DNA of 64,000 nucleotides from Neomoorella carbonis (GCF_045278715.1 NZ_CP136420.1:1922001-1986000), one strand, 5' to 3'; shown: positions 8,649 to 17,587, numbered from the stretch's first letter. Numbers and translations are program-made. Notes: generated from the sequence alone by a model not told the origin.

Positions 8649-9935
8649 TTACTCAATCATTATCACCCGGACTTCTTCCCCGGCCGCGGGTGCTGCGTGT
8701 GGAGGTAAATCAATCAAAGCGTTGGCCCCTACAGCAGCGCGAATGCCGCCGGGTCGGCGCGGCAAGGGTGTAACCTCCCAATAACTGCCGCAGGCCCGGG
8801 CCCGCGCCCAGTGAAAAGTTCGTTCCGGTCGCGGCCGGTCGATAGCTTCCCCCAGCCGGGCTAAAAAAGTTAGCGGTGCCGGCTCCCGGCCACCGAGAGC
8901 TCGGATAACTGGCACCGCCAGGAGGTAAAACAACACCAGGGCCGCCGGCGGCGTTCCGGGCAGGCCCAGCATCAATTTTGCCCCCGAGCGTGCAGCTGTG
9001 ACCCGTCGTCCGGGGCGAATATCCAGTTCCGTAAAGAGTATCTCGCACCCGGTCCGGCTAAAGGCAGCAGGTGTAAAGTCAAAGGGGCTGCCGCCGGCGC
9101 CGCCGGTGGTCAGAAGCAAATCCCCTTCCTGCAGTCCCCAACGGTAGGCCTTTACCTGTTCTTCCAGGTTGTCGGCTAAAAGGCCCAAGGATATTGCCTG
9201 GCCGCCGGAGGCTTCTACGGCTGCTGCCAGGGCATAAAAGTTACTGCTATATATATAGGGAGGAACATTGACATCAGGATAATCTGCCATGCGGTTAGGA
9301 GGGTTCCCTGCCTGATTGTCACCCGGGAGACTTTTCCCTGGACCGGCCGGGTCCAACAACTCGCTTCCGGTGGTAGCCAGGATCACCCGGGGCCGCTGGT
9401 AAACCAGCACTTCCCGCAAACCCAGGGCTGCTAGAAGGCCGATTTCCGCAGGTCCCAGGGTGGTACCGGCGGCCAGTATCTCCTCCCCGCCTTTCACTTC
9501 GGCTCCGGCCGGTTCCAGATAGCGGCCGGAAGGCAGGCCGGGTATGCTGATAAATTCTCCTCGCTGTTTTACCAGCTCCCGGGGAATAATGGCCACCGTC
9601 CCTGCCGGAGGACGGGCACCGGTAAAAATGGCTGCCGCCATCCCCGGACTTAAGGTGATGCCGGGGTTGCTGCCGGCCGGAACCGTCCCCACCAGGCGGT
9701 AGATTGCCCCCGAACCCGCAGATTCGGCGGGGAGGGTAGCGAAGGCGGGAACCGGCGGCCCCACGGCGTAGCCGTCGACCAGGGAACGGGGAAAAGGTGG
9801 AAAGGGCCCCGGGGCTGTTACCGCTACCGCCAGGACCCGTCCGGCAGCCTCCTCGAGTTTTACTTTAACCCGGCCGGGCGGTTTTAACCCGGTCAGTAAC
9901 ATCGCCCGGGCTACCTCCAGGGATAAAGGTGGCAT
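8649..9935 (-). CDS. moeA: Molybdopterin molybdenumtransferase MoeA
   Basis: 428 residues. MoeA features in order: the N-terminal DALGRVLA-like segment (EEAAGRVLAVAV), FPRSLVDGYAV, the central TTGGAGGSPFDF (usual form TTGGVSxGxxD), the GLPGTPPAALVLF loop and a C-terminal beta domain. It inserts molybdate or tungstate into adenylylated molybdopterin. The central domain has an extra proline/glycine-rich stretch near residues 200-225. Acetogens commonly use tungsten as well as molybdenum in formate dehydrogenase, so the metal is open. Confidence 0.92.
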   Translation of the reverse strand: MPPLSLEVARAMLLTGLKPPGRVKVKLEEAAGRVLAVAVTAPGPFPPFPRSLVDGYAVGPPVPAFATLPAESAGSGAIYRLVGTVPAGSNPGITLSPGMAAAIFTGARPPAGTVAIIPRELVKQRGEFISIPGLPSGRYLEPAGAEVKGGEEILAAGTTLGPAEIGLLAALGLREVLVYQRPRVILATTGSELLDPAGPGKSLPGDNQAGNPPNRMADYPDVNVPPYIYSSNFYALAAAVEASGGQAISLGLLADNLEEQVKAYRWGLQEGDLLLTTGGAGGSPFDFTPAAFSRTGCEILFTELDIRPGRRVTAARSGAKLMLGLPGTPPAALVLFYLLAVPVIRALGGREPAPLTFLARLGEAIDRPRPERTFHWARARACGSYWEVTPLPRRPGGIRAAVGANALIDLPPHAAPAAGEEVRVIMIE

Positions 9936-9989
9936 TGCGTTACATCCTTTCGCCAGGAATATATGAATTTATTCCCCTTGCGCTATCTA

Positions 9990-10607
9990 TCAAGGCCGCA
10001 CTTCACGGGAGGTGGTACTGTCCCGCAGCATGCGCCGCGCCCGGGCCAGGTCGTCCGGGGTGTTGATATTGAAGAAAATCTTCTCCGGGTCATTGGAACC
10101 AACCAGCCGGTCAACATCCACATAACGCACCTTTACCCGGGGATAAAAGGCAAGGGCCTTGTACTTTCCCTCTATCAGGCAATTTTCAATGGCTTTTATA
10201 CAATCCCGGGAATAAACGGCGTGCAGAGGCTGCAGGTACTCACCCCGGCGCGGCACTACCACATCGTAACCCGGAGCCTGTTCAAGGAGATACATTATAA
10301 AACTCGGTTGCAGGAAAGGCATATCGCAGGCCACGATAAAGTTGTATCGATAAGTTGAAGCCAGGAGGCCGGCATGAAAACCGCTTAAAGGTCCCCGGCC
10401 GGGGATAACATCCGGGACCAGGCGCGCCTTTAAGTCACGGTACAGTTCCGGGGTATTGGTGACAACGATTATGTCGGAAAATAACGGCCGTAAAGCTGCC
10501 ACGACCGTGGCCAGCATGGATTCCTTCCCCAGGGGCAGGAGGGCTTTATTGGTACCCATGCGGGTGCTTTTACCTCCTGCCAGGACGATCCCGGCTGCTT
10601 CGTACAC
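9990..10607 (-). CDS. mobA: Molybdenum cofactor guanylyltransferase MobA
   Basis: 205 residues with the nucleotidyltransferase signature LAGGKSTRMGTNKALLPL at residue 9 and the metal-binding VACDMPFLQP. It joins GMP to molybdopterin. Located between modC and moeA on the same strand with short spacers. Confidence 0.93.
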   Translation of the reverse strand: MYEAAGIVLAGGKSTRMGTNKALLPLGKESMLATVVAALRPLFSDIIVVTNTPELYRDLKARLVPDVIPGRGPLSGFHAGLLASTYRYNFIVACDMPFLQPSFIMYLLEQAPGYDVVVPRRGEYLQPLHAVYSRDCIKAIENCLIEGKYKALAFYPRVKVRYVDVDRLVGSNDPEKIFFNINTPDDLARARRMLRDSTTSREVRP

Positions 10608-10630
10608 TGCCAGTTGCGCCTCCGTTAAGT

Positions 10631-11740
10631 TTACTCCTTGAACAGGTGCAAGGCATTCTTCTTTAAGGATACCATAATTTGATCACCTGGTACCAGGGAT
10701 TCCTTTTGATAGACATGGCGCGGCAGCAACATCTCAATATCGTAAGCGTCCCCTCCCAGGCGCAAAAAAAGGCGGTATCCCTGAACTTCAGGAACTACGG
10801 TTACTATTTGTACTTGCAAAAGGTTCTCCCGGACCGGCCGGTTTAAAGAACGCCCGGGTCGGATAAACATTACGTCTTCGGGCCGGATGCCGAAGACCAC
10901 CCTTTGCCCCGGCTTCAAGTCCGCATAGGGCAGCAGTACCTCAAATTTCTCACCGGCAACGAGGAGCACGTCGCCTTCCCGATCGCAAGCTTTAACCCTG
11001 CCCTCCCAGATATTGCGAAAGCCCACGAAACGGGCCACCTGCCGGGTACGGGGACGATAAAAGACTTCCTCCCGCTTCCCCACCTGAAGTATGCGGCCAT
11101 TGTCCATAACGGCGATCCGGTCGCCCAGCATATAGGCTTCCTCCAGGTCATGAGTCACCAGGATCATGGGTACCTGGAAGGAACGGCGTACGGCCAGGAG
11201 GTCCTGGCGTAACCTGGTGCGGATGAGGTTATCCAGGGAGGCAAAGGGCTCGTCCAGGAGAAGGAGGCGCGGCCGGTTGAAAAGCGCCCGGGCCAGGGCC
11301 ACCCGCTGCTGCTGACCGCCGGAAAGTTCGCCGGGACGGCGTTTTTCTAAACCCTTAAGGCGCAGGAGTTGCAAAAGAACCTGCAGGCGGGTTTCCTTTT
11401 CGCCAGGCGACATCCGGGGCGGTGCCCCGTAAGAAATATTGCGGGCCACGTCCAGGTGAGGAAAAAGTCCGGGGTGCTGCAGGCAGTAGCCGATGCCGCG
11501 CCGGTAGGGGGGTAAATTGATCGGCTGCTGCCCTGCCAGGCGGCGGAAAAAGGTAAGGTCGTTATAGGTTATAATGCCGGCATCAGGGGTCACCAGCCCG
11601 GCAATCATATTGAGCACGGTAGACTTGCCCGCCCCGGAGGGACCCAGGAGGACCAGGACCTCCTCACCCAAGGTTAAAGCCACCTGCACTTGAAAATCGC
11701 CTTTGGTTTTCTGGATATCAAGCGTAAGTATTGTCTTCAC
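10631..11740 (-). CDS. modC: Molybdate ABC transporter ATP-binding protein ModC
   Basis: About 369 residues: Walker A GPSGAGKST, Q-loop, signature LSGGQQQRVALA, Walker B LLLLDEPFASLD, and a C-terminal TOBE-type domain (about 290-369) that usually binds oxyanions. The reading frame extends to a TTG at 11779, but the GTG at 11740 (MKTILTLDIQK) fits the family length better. It overlaps the modB stop by about 20 bases, so translation is probably coupled. The Shine-Dalgarno site is weak and the start is uncertain. Confidence 0.9.
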   Translation of the reverse strand: MKTILTLDIQKTKGDFQVQVALTLGEEVLVLLGPSGAGKSTVLNMIAGLVTPDAGIITYNDLTFFRRLAGQQPINLPPYRRGIGYCLQHPGLFPHLDVARNISYGAPPRMSPGEKETRLQVLLQLLRLKGLEKRRPGELSGGQQQRVALARALFNRPRLLLLDEPFASLDNLIRTRLRQDLLAVRRSFQVPMILVTHDLEEAYMLGDRIAVMDNGRILQVGKREEVFYRPRTRQVARFVGFRNIWEGRVKACDREGDVLLVAGEKFEVLLPYADLKPGQRVVFGIRPEDVMFIRPGRSLNRPVRENLLQVQIVTVVPEVQGYRLFLRLGGDAYDIEMLLPRHVYQKESLVPGDQIMVSLKKNALHLFKE

Positions 11741-12509
11741 CCCCTGCGGCAGCCTTTTTAACCGCCAGCAGGACAACAAAGGAAATCAAGACCATCAGGG
11801 CCGCAATCACCAGGGACACCTCCAGGTTGCTGTCCAGGGCCATATAGATGGCCAGAGGCAGGGTTTGGGTTATCCCCGGCATGTTGCCGGCAAACATTAT
11901 GGTCGCGCCAAATTCTCCCAAGGCCCGGGCCCAGGTCATAAGGGCACCGCTCAGCAGGGTTGGCAAGGCCAGGGGAAGGGTTACCCGGTAAAAGGTCTGG
12001 AGCGGTGTTTTACCTAGAGTGAGGGAAATCTCCTCTAAGGAGGGAGAGACGGCGGCAAAACCGCTACGTGCCGCCTTGAGGTAAAGGGGAGCGCTGACAA
12101 AAACCTGCGCCATGATGACTGCCATGGTGGTAAAAGGCAGAGTAAGGCCCCACCTGGCCAGGAGGGAACCCAGCAGGCCACGCCGCCCAAAGGCCATGAG
12201 CAGGGCTATCCCGGCCACAGCCGGCGGCAAGACAAGTGGTAAATCCAGCAAAGTATCGATAACCTCCCGGCCCGGAAATTGCCGGCGGGCCAGGAAGTAG
12301 GCCAGGGGGGTACCCAGGATGACCGTTAGTACCGTGGCGACAATGGTAGTCAGGGCGCTGAGCTTTAAGGCCTGGAGGACGACCGGGTTCTGGAGGGTAT
12401 GGTCGAGTTCAGGCCAGTTGAGGTTAATAAAGATGCTGGCTACCGGCAGGATTATATACAGGATAAAAAGGAGGCCGCCCAGGGCCGGCCAAAAGGGAAG
12501 ACGGCGCAT
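11718..12509 (-). CDS. modB: Molybdate ABC transporter permease ModB
   Basis: 263 residues with five to six membrane segments and the BPD_transp coupling loop EEISLTLGKTPLQTFYRVTLPLAL (EAA-type motif, near residues 160-183). Sits between modA and modC in the standard order. Confidence 0.92.
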   Translation of the reverse strand: MRRLPFWPALGGLLFILYIILPVASIFINLNWPELDHTLQNPVVLQALKLSALTTIVATVLTVILGTPLAYFLARRQFPGREVIDTLLDLPLVLPPAVAGIALLMAFGRRGLLGSLLARWGLTLPFTTMAVIMAQVFVSAPLYLKAARSGFAAVSPSLEEISLTLGKTPLQTFYRVTLPLALPTLLSGALMTWARALGEFGATIMFAGNMPGITQTLPLAIYMALDSNLEVSLVIAALMVLISFVVLLAVKKAAAGGEDNTYA

Positions 12510-12528
12510 GCTGGAAACTCTCCTTAAA

Positions 12529-13353
12529 CTATTCTGCTGTCAGGAAGCCGTACTTGGCCAGTATTTTCTGCCCTTCCGGGCTTAAGATATAGTCTACCAG
12601 TTCCCGTGCTAAGCCACCTTGCGTGGTACCTTTCACTACAGCAATAGGGTAGGTAGCCCTGACGTTGGCTTCCGGCGGAAAGGGGATAGTCGCCAGTTTA
12701 TCCCGGTAGGAAGAACTGATGTCGGTAATATAAACGATGCCCGCATCGGCCTCACCCAGGGCTACTTTAGCCACTACCTGGCGTACAGTAGTCTCCTGGG
12801 AAACAACTCGCCCTTCCACCTTTTGCGGGTAGTCCAGGCCATAGAGGCCGGCCAGCTTCTGTAACACCTGACGACTGTAGTTGCCGATGGGCACTTCCGG
12901 GGCGGCCAGAGCAATTTTGCCTTTACTGGCCAGGTCGGCGGCGCTGGTAATCCCTGCCGGGTTGTTTTTAGGGACAATAATGGTCAGGCTGTTGGCAGCA
13001 AAATTACGTGGTTGTTCTACCAGACCTTTATCTACCAGTTCCTGCATATATTTGGGATCGGCGGAAGCAAAAATATCGGCAACTATGCCCTGTTCGATCT
13101 GGGTACGCAGTTGCTGGGAACCGCCGAAATTAAATTTAACGGTGACACCAGGGTGGGCCTGTTCGAAGACCCGGCCGATTTCGTTGAAGGCGTCGGTTAA
13201 GGAAGCGGCAGCCAAGACCACCAATTTTTTCTGAGATGGCAGTGACGATTGCTGTGTGTCTTGTTTTGTGCCGGCTGACCGACAGCCGGCCAGGGACATT
13301 ATTGCTGCCAGCACGGCTACCGCCAGCATGCCCGGCTTCTTCCAGGATTTCAT
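12529..13353 (-). CDS. modA: Molybdate-binding lipoprotein ModA
   Basis: 274 residues: a lipoprotein signal (LAVAVLAAIMSLAGC, Cys about 24) and a type II periplasmic-binding fold with VLAAASLTDAFNEIG, FGGSQQLRTQIEQG and IFASADPKYM, all typical of ModA, which captures molybdate or tungstate. First gene after the Moco riboswitch and its terminator, so its expression is expected to follow cofactor level. Confidence 0.93.
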   Translation of the reverse strand: MKSWKKPGMLAVAVLAAIMSLAGCRSAGTKQDTQQSSLPSQKKLVVLAAASLTDAFNEIGRVFEQAHPGVTVKFNFGGSQQLRTQIEQGIVADIFASADPKYMQELVDKGLVEQPRNFAANSLTIIVPKNNPAGITSAADLASKGKIALAAPEVPIGNYSRQVLQKLAGLYGLDYPQKVEGRVVSQETTVRQVVAKVALGEADAGIVYITDISSSYRDKLATIPFPPEANVRATYPIAVVKGTTQGGLARELVDYILSPEGQKILAKYGFLTAE

Positions 13354-13489
13354 TTTCCTCTCCCCTTTACCTGCGGGACCTATCCCGCTGGGTTCTTGCT
13401 GTCAGCGTCCGGCACCCCCTCATTACCGTTCTCATTGCATCCATCCTCAAAAAGATAGCAGTTTTACCTCCCCCTAATACTGCCGGGTA

Positions 13490-13523
13490 AATATAAAACC
13501 CCGGCTCGCAAAGGATGCCGGGG
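13490..13523 (-). terminator. Attenuator terminator between the Moco riboswitch and modA
   Basis: Minus strand CCCCGGC, 11-base loop, GCCGGGG, then TTTTATATTT. It lies about 20 bases after the aptamer and 137 bases before modA, the place expected for riboswitch-controlled transcription termination. Confidence 0.85.
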
Positions 13524-13542
13524 CGTCAATGCCCTGCCACGC

Positions 13543-13664
13543 CGCATCTCCTTTCCGAGCAAGGGGAGGCAGGCCCGTTTCCCGGCCTACCCCGTGGGTA
13601 CTGACGACCCAGGCCGGTGTCCCATAGGCTGGTGGCCCTTAGGCGATACCGGCTCGGAGATGGT
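13543..13664 (-). promoter_or_regulatory. Moco (molybdenum/tungsten cofactor) riboswitch
   Basis: Minus strand. The closing helix pairs CATCTCCGAGC near 13661 with GCTCGGAAAGGAGATG near 13544. Between them are the conserved elements of the Moco RNA motif: GGCCACCAGCC followed by TGGGAC, CCGGCCTGGGTCG, TCAGTACCC, and the 3' block GCCTCCC before CGGAAAGG. The downstream operon (molybdate uptake plus cofactor synthesis) is the classical target. A promoter lies just upstream and a terminator just downstream, pointing to premature termination when cofactor is plentiful. Whether it senses Moco or the tungsten form cannot be told by eye. Confidence 0.85.
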
Positions 13665-13679
13665 ATGTAATTATATCTC

Positions 13680-13708
13680 ATCATACCTTTATCCTTTTGT
13701 CTCGTCAA
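13680..13708 (-). promoter_or_regulatory. Promoter of the mod/mob/moe operon
   Basis: Minus strand TTGACG, 17-base spacer, TATGAT, placed about 20 bases before the Moco aptamer and 25 bases after the lysR stop codon. Confidence 0.75.
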
Positions 13709-13733
13709 GATATTTTAAGTCCTGCGGTCACGA

Positions 13734-14648
13734 TTAACTATCGACAGGTAAAGGTAGCTGGAGATGATGTTTTTCCAAAAAACAGGTAAAGGCCTCGGCT
13801 GCCGGGCTTAAAAGCTGGCGGCGCCGCACCAGGTATAAATCGCGCTTTAAATTTACACCCTGGAGGGGAACAGTAAAGAGGCGGCCGAGTTTGACGCTTT
13901 TTTCCACCGCCCAGCAGGTGACCAGGGAAATACCCAGGCCGGCCTCCACGGCACTGACAATGGCTTCCGTACTACCCAGCTCCATGACGATCTGGGAAGA
14001 ATCAACGGTGAAACCGGCTTTCTGCAGGCGTTCTTCCACCACCCTGCGGGTACCTGAACCGGCCTCCCGCCAGACCAGGGATTCACCCTGTAAATCACGG
14101 GGAGTTGCGGCTTTAACTCCGGCCAGGCGGTGCCCTGGAGGAACAATGAGGACCAGTTCATCCTCTACCAGGCGACTATAGGAAAGGCTCCGGCCCCGCC
14201 CCCCGGCGCCGACAACCCCAAGGTCGATTTCTCCATCCTGCAGGCGCCGGATCACCTCCTGGGAGTCAGCAATCTCTACCACGACCTCCACCTGGGGATA
14301 TTCCCGCCGGAAACTACCAATCAGGCGGGGCAGGATATACTGGCCCGGCGTAGTGCTGGCTCCAAGAAGCAAACGGCCCTTAACCAACTGGGTCAGTTCT
14401 GCCAGTTCCCGCTGGCTTTGTTCCAGGTGGCGGGCAATGGCTTTAGCATGCCGGTAACAAATCTCCCCGGCCGCCGTCAGCCGTACTTCGCGGCCCCGGC
14501 GTTCAAGTAAACGCACACCGTAGTAATCCTCCAGGGCCTGAAGCTGTTTGCTAACCGCCGGTTGGGTAAGGTGCAGTTCCTCGGCTGCCGCGGAAAGTGT
14601 ACCTTTTTCTACCGTGGTAATAAAAGTTAACCAGTAATTGAGGTTCAT
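13734..14648 (-). CDS. LysR-family transcriptional regulator
   Basis: 304 residues. The N-terminal winged HTH (about 1-60) holds GTLSAAAEELHLTQPAVSKQ and is followed by the linker helix and a two-lobed LysR effector domain (LLLGASTTPGQYILPRL onward). It resembles the CysB/CbbR-like group in length and in this LGASTT strand. It is divergent from ldh, with about 67 bases between starts, and is upstream of the molybdate operon, so either could be its target. The effector is unknown. Confidence 0.88.
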   Translation of the reverse strand: MNLNYWLTFITTVEKGTLSAAAEELHLTQPAVSKQLQALEDYYGVRLLERRGREVRLTAAGEICYRHAKAIARHLEQSQRELAELTQLVKGRLLLGASTTPGQYILPRLIGSFRREYPQVEVVVEIADSQEVIRRLQDGEIDLGVVGAGGRGRSLSYSRLVEDELVLIVPPGHRLAGVKAATPRDLQGESLVWREAGSGTRRVVEERLQKAGFTVDSSQIVMELGSTEAIVSAVEAGLGISLVTCWAVEKSVKLGRLFTVPLQGVNLKRDLYLVRRRQLLSPAAEAFTCFLEKHHLQLPLPVDS

Positions 14649-14715
14649 GATTTATAACTCCAGTTGCCGTATAACCCTCCTGATAACAGTAGAGAATATA
14701 CGTGGAGGTGATATT

Positions 14716-15669
14716 ATGCCCCTGCAGGGCCCCGCCAAGGTAGCCATCATCGGCGCCGGCTATGTTGGCGCCAGTACCGCTTTTGCCCTCCTTTTCAGTC
14801 CCATCGTCAAAGAAATAGTCCTCGTCGACATTAACCGCTCCCGGGCGGAAGGGGAAGCCATGGACCTCGCCCACGCGGCCACTTTAATCCGCCCCGTAAA
14901 AGTTTATGCCGGGAACCCGTCCGACTGCGCCGGTGCCCGCATTATTATTTTCACCGCTGGTGCCAACCAGCAGCCCGGGGAAACCCGCCTGGACCTGGTA
15001 CAACGCAATACGGCCATAGTCCGTGAGGCCCTGCCGCCCCTTTTGCAGCACTGTCCGGATGCTTTAATCCTTATGGTTGCCAACCCGGTTGACGTCCTAA
15101 CCTATGTGGCCTGGAAGCTCTCGGGGCTACCGGAAAACAAAATCCTGGGCTCCGGCACTGTCCTGGATAGCGCCCGTTTCCGCCACCTTTTGAGCCGGCA
15201 CCTCCACGTCGACCCCCGCAATATCCATGCCTATGTAATCGGCGAACATGGTGATACCGAAGTTCCCGTCTGGAGCCTGGCCAATGTGGCCGGGGTAGAC
15301 CTGGATGAGTTTTACCTCCTGGACGGTACCACAGAAGAAAACACCTTCCGTAGTGATATTAGCCGCCGGGTCAGGGAGGCGGCCTATGCGATCATCGAAC
15401 GTAAAGGGGCTACCGCTTATGGTGTAGCCCTGGCTTTAAGCCGGATTACCGAAAGCATTCTCCGGGATGAAAAGAGCGTCCTCACCATTTCCAGCGTCAT
15501 CCGCGGTCTTTACGGGCTCGAAGGTGAGGTAGCCTTAAGCTTACCCTGCATCATAGGCAGCCAGGGGCGGGAAAAGGTCCTGGCCATTCCCCTGGGAACC
15601 GGGGAACTGGCCGCCCTCAGGCACTCGGCGACCACCCTCCAGGAGATTATCACCCGGCTCCGGCTTTAG
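14716..15669 (+). CDS. ldh: L-lactate dehydrogenase
   Basis: 317 residues. NAD-binding AIIGAGYVGAS with Asp at VDIN, substrate-loop Arg in QPGETRLDLVQRN, MVANPVDVLTY, and the catalytic His in GEHGDTEVPVWS. It interconverts pyruvate and L-lactate with NADH. The start at 14716 has GGAGGTG 5 bases upstream; an earlier in-frame ATG lies inside the intergenic region and lacks such a site. The residue set favours lactate over malate dehydrogenase, but I infer this from general similarity. Confidence 0.9.
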   Translation: MPLQGPAKVAIIGAGYVGASTAFALLFSPIVKEIVLVDINRSRAEGEAMDLAHAATLIRPVKVYAGNPSDCAGARIIIFTAGANQQPGETRLDLVQRNTAIVREALPPLLQHCPDALILMVANPVDVLTYVAWKLSGLPENKILGSGTVLDSARFRHLLSRHLHVDPRNIHAYVIGEHGDTEVPVWSLANVAGVDLDEFYLLDGTTEENTFRSDISRRVREAAYAIIERKGATAYGVALALSRITESILRDEKSVLTISSVIRGLYGLEGEVALSLPCIIGSQGREKVLAIPLGTGELAALRHSATTLQEIITRLRL

Positions 15670-15670
15670 G

Positions 15671-16429
15671 TTAGTGGCAGCGTTTATAGAGCTGGATAAA
15701 ATTAAGGATAAAACGGAGTTCTTCCTCGGTACAATTGCATACCAGGCGCAATACGGACTGTACCTGGGGTTCCATTAGCAACCGGCGTACTGCAGGGCTC
15801 ATCTGGTTCAGTATCTCATCCAACCCGGTATCGTCAGCTATAAAATAACAGGGAGAAATATTTAAGACTTCGCCGATTTTTTCCAGGGTTTTTAAGGATG
15901 GCTGTACCTTACCCTGTTCAATCTGGCCGATAAGGCCGGCCGAAACTCCGGCAGCCCGGGCCAGGTCAGCCTGGGTAAGGCCCTGCTCTTCCCGGGCCTG
16001 GCGCAATTTTTGCCCCAGGGAGCCGCCTGTTCCGATAATCGTACTTAAGGGGACATCGAGGACGGTAGTAATTTTTTTCAGGGTATCGATGGCCGGGTAT
16101 ACATTCCCCCTCTCTATTTCACTCAGATAGGAAATAGAGATGCCGGCTTCCTCGGCCAGGGTGCTCAAACTTTTACCTTTCTTTTCCCGCAAGAGCCGGA
16201 TCCTCTCTCCCAGGGCGATGCCCCGCTCATTGCCGGCCTCCACGAGTTGTTCCCGGGGGAAATTTAAAGCGCCGGCTATTTTATCAAGGGTTTTCAGGGA
16301 GGGTTTTTTCGCTCCCCGTTCGATTTCACTCAAATATGAAACGGAAATTTCAGCTTTTCTGGCTAGGTCCTGAAGTGAATAACCCCGTTCTTCCCTGAGT
16401 TCCCGGATGCGTTTACCACAGACGCGCAT
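15671..16429 (-). CDS. Regulator with three tandem XRE-type HTH domains
   Basis: 252 residues. Three helix-turn-helix repeats follow one another at about 6-60, 73-128 and 140-195. Each has the XRE layout: RIRELREERGYSLQDLA / RIRLLREKKGKSLSTLA / KLRQAREEQGLTQADLA, then SYLSEIERG, SYLSEIERG or GLIGQIEQG, then PSLKTLDKIA-like helices. The tail (about 200-252) is helical with a CNC pair and may mediate oligomerisation or metal binding. A perfect 8-bp-arm palindrome lies 21 bases upstream, so self-regulation is likely. The divergent DUF2680 gene may also be a target. Three DNA-binding domains in one chain is unusual; one or two is the norm. Confidence 0.85.
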   Translation of the reverse strand: MRVCGKRIRELREERGYSLQDLARKAEISVSYLSEIERGAKKPSLKTLDKIAGALNFPREQLVEAGNERGIALGERIRLLREKKGKSLSTLAEEAGISISYLSEIERGNVYPAIDTLKKITTVLDVPLSTIIGTGGSLGQKLRQAREEQGLTQADLARAAGVSAGLIGQIEQGKVQPSLKTLEKIGEVLNISPCYFIADDTGLDEILNQMSPAVRRLLMEPQVQSVLRLVCNCTEEELRFILNFIQLYKRCH

Positions 16430-16449
16430 TTTCTTTCGCTCTCCTGGGA

Positions 16450-16470
16450 TATAACTTGAATTAAGTTATA
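16450..16470. promoter_or_regulatory. Palindromic operator candidate TATAACTT-N5-AAGTTATA
   Basis: A perfect inverted repeat with 8-bp arms and a 5-base spacer (gaatt) lies between the divergent triple-XRE gene and the DUF2680 gene. Related half-sites (aagtata, atacttt) appear at about 16484-16490 and 16531-16537. Its position suggests binding by the XRE regulator. Confidence 0.55.
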
Positions 16471-16594
16471 GTATTATCGAATAAAGTATAAATTAAAAGC
16501 TCCGGCCATGTCAAGTTTCAAATTTTCTTCATACTTTAGCCATATTTTTATCATTCCTGCCGGGTAGAATATACCTCGAAAGGAGGTGGCGCGG

Positions 16595-16993
16595 GTGACG
16601 AAAAAAATTGCCATCGTCCTCGCCATAGTGTTAATGCTGGGGGTGCTGGCGCCGGTGGCCTTTGCGGCAGTTACCGACCAGCAAAAAGCGGAGATTGATG
16701 CCTTGTACCAGCAGATCATCGCGCTGCGTCAGCAAATTGTCGACAAGTATGTTGAAGCCGGCGAACTAACAAAGGAACAGGGTGAGGCGATTAAGGAAAG
16801 GATCCGGGACATGGAAGAATACCATAGTAAATATGGTATAGTTCCCGGCGCCTGCCATGGCGGGGCAGGCTATGGTATGATGGGCGGCTGGGGCCGCGGG
16901 TTCCAGGGCGGTTTTGACAATAACCCCACCCCTGGTAACCAGAATTCAGCCTTCTACGGCCCTGCCATGATGCGTGGTTACATGGGTCTGTAA
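16595..16993 (+). CDS. Secreted DUF2680-type protein
   Basis: 132 residues. A signal peptide (KKIAIVLAIVLMLGVL, cleavage after AFA) is followed by the DUF2680 helix pair (QQKAEIDALYQQIIALRQQI, then GELTKEQGEAIKERI) and a Gly/Met/Trp-rich tail with a CHGG motif. The function of the family is unknown; members are small exported proteins of clostridia. The GTG at 16595 has AAGGAGG at 8 bases. A GTG three codons earlier overlaps the ribosome site and is unlikely. Confidence 0.8.
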   Translation: MTKKIAIVLAIVLMLGVLAPVAFAAVTDQQKAEIDALYQQIIALRQQIVDKYVEAGELTKEQGEAIKERIRDMEEYHSKYGIVPGACHGGAGYGMMGGWGRGFQGGFDNNPTPGNQNSAFYGPAMMRGYMGL

Positions 16994-17030
16994 AGCCACA
17001 CCCTATCTTATTTCGTGCTAAACTTAAGGA

Positions 17031-17062
17031 AAAACAGCCCCATTGTTAAGGGGCTGTTTTTT
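17031..17062. terminator. Bidirectional terminator
   Basis: Stem AACAGCCCC / GGGGCTGTT with a 7-8 base loop, A-run on the left and T-run on the right. It serves the DUF2680 gene on plus and the thioredoxin gene on minus. Confidence 0.88.
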
Positions 17063-17080
17063 CGCGGGTAACAAAGAGGC

Positions 17081-17587
17081 TCAAAGGAGATCCTTGACAA
17101 GATTATCCAGTTCTCCTGGCCCCAGGGGTCCTTGTTTGACCCGGCGGATCTGGCCCTGGCGGTCGATTATAAAGGTAGTGGGAATGCCGCCGACACCGTA
17201 GCTCCTCGCCACCCGGCTGTCGTGGTCCAGGAGTACAAGGTAATTATGTTCCTTTTTTCCCAGGAAGGCCCGGATGCCGGCCTCTGTCTCCCGCTGCATG
17301 ATATTGATAGCCAGGACCTTTACGCCCTGGCCCGCCAGTCTCCCCGCCGCCGCATCCAATTCCTCCATTTCCGCCACACAGTAGGAACACCAGGTGGCCC
17401 AAAAGTTTAATACTACCACCTGGCCCTTAAGGCTTGCCAGAGTGATCTCGCCGCCTTCCAGGACGGGCAGGGTGAATGCGGGGGCCAGAACCTTGTTGCC
17501 CTGACGTCCCGGCAGGATGAAGGAAGCAGCCAGAACGGCAACCATAATAACAATGATTATAACAGGCGCCTTCCAGTTTTTAGGCAT
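17081..17587 (-). CDS. TlpA/ResA-type membrane-anchored thioredoxin
   Basis: 168 residues: one N-terminal membrane anchor (about 8-27) and a thioredoxin-like domain with the redox pair in NFWATWCSYCVAEM, plus the cis-Pro loop GGIPTTFIID. ResA/TlpA proteins reduce disulfides outside the membrane, often for cytochrome c maturation. It follows ccdA by 10 bases in the same operon, which would supply its electrons. Confidence 0.88.
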   Translation of the reverse strand: MPKNWKAPVIIIVIMVAVLAASFILPGRQGNKVLAPAFTLPVLEGGEITLASLKGQVVVLNFWATWCSYCVAEMEELDAAAGRLAGQGVKVLAINIMQRETEAGIRAFLGKKEHNYLVLLDHDSRVARSYGVGGIPTTFIIDRQGQIRRVKQGPLGPGELDNLVKDLL

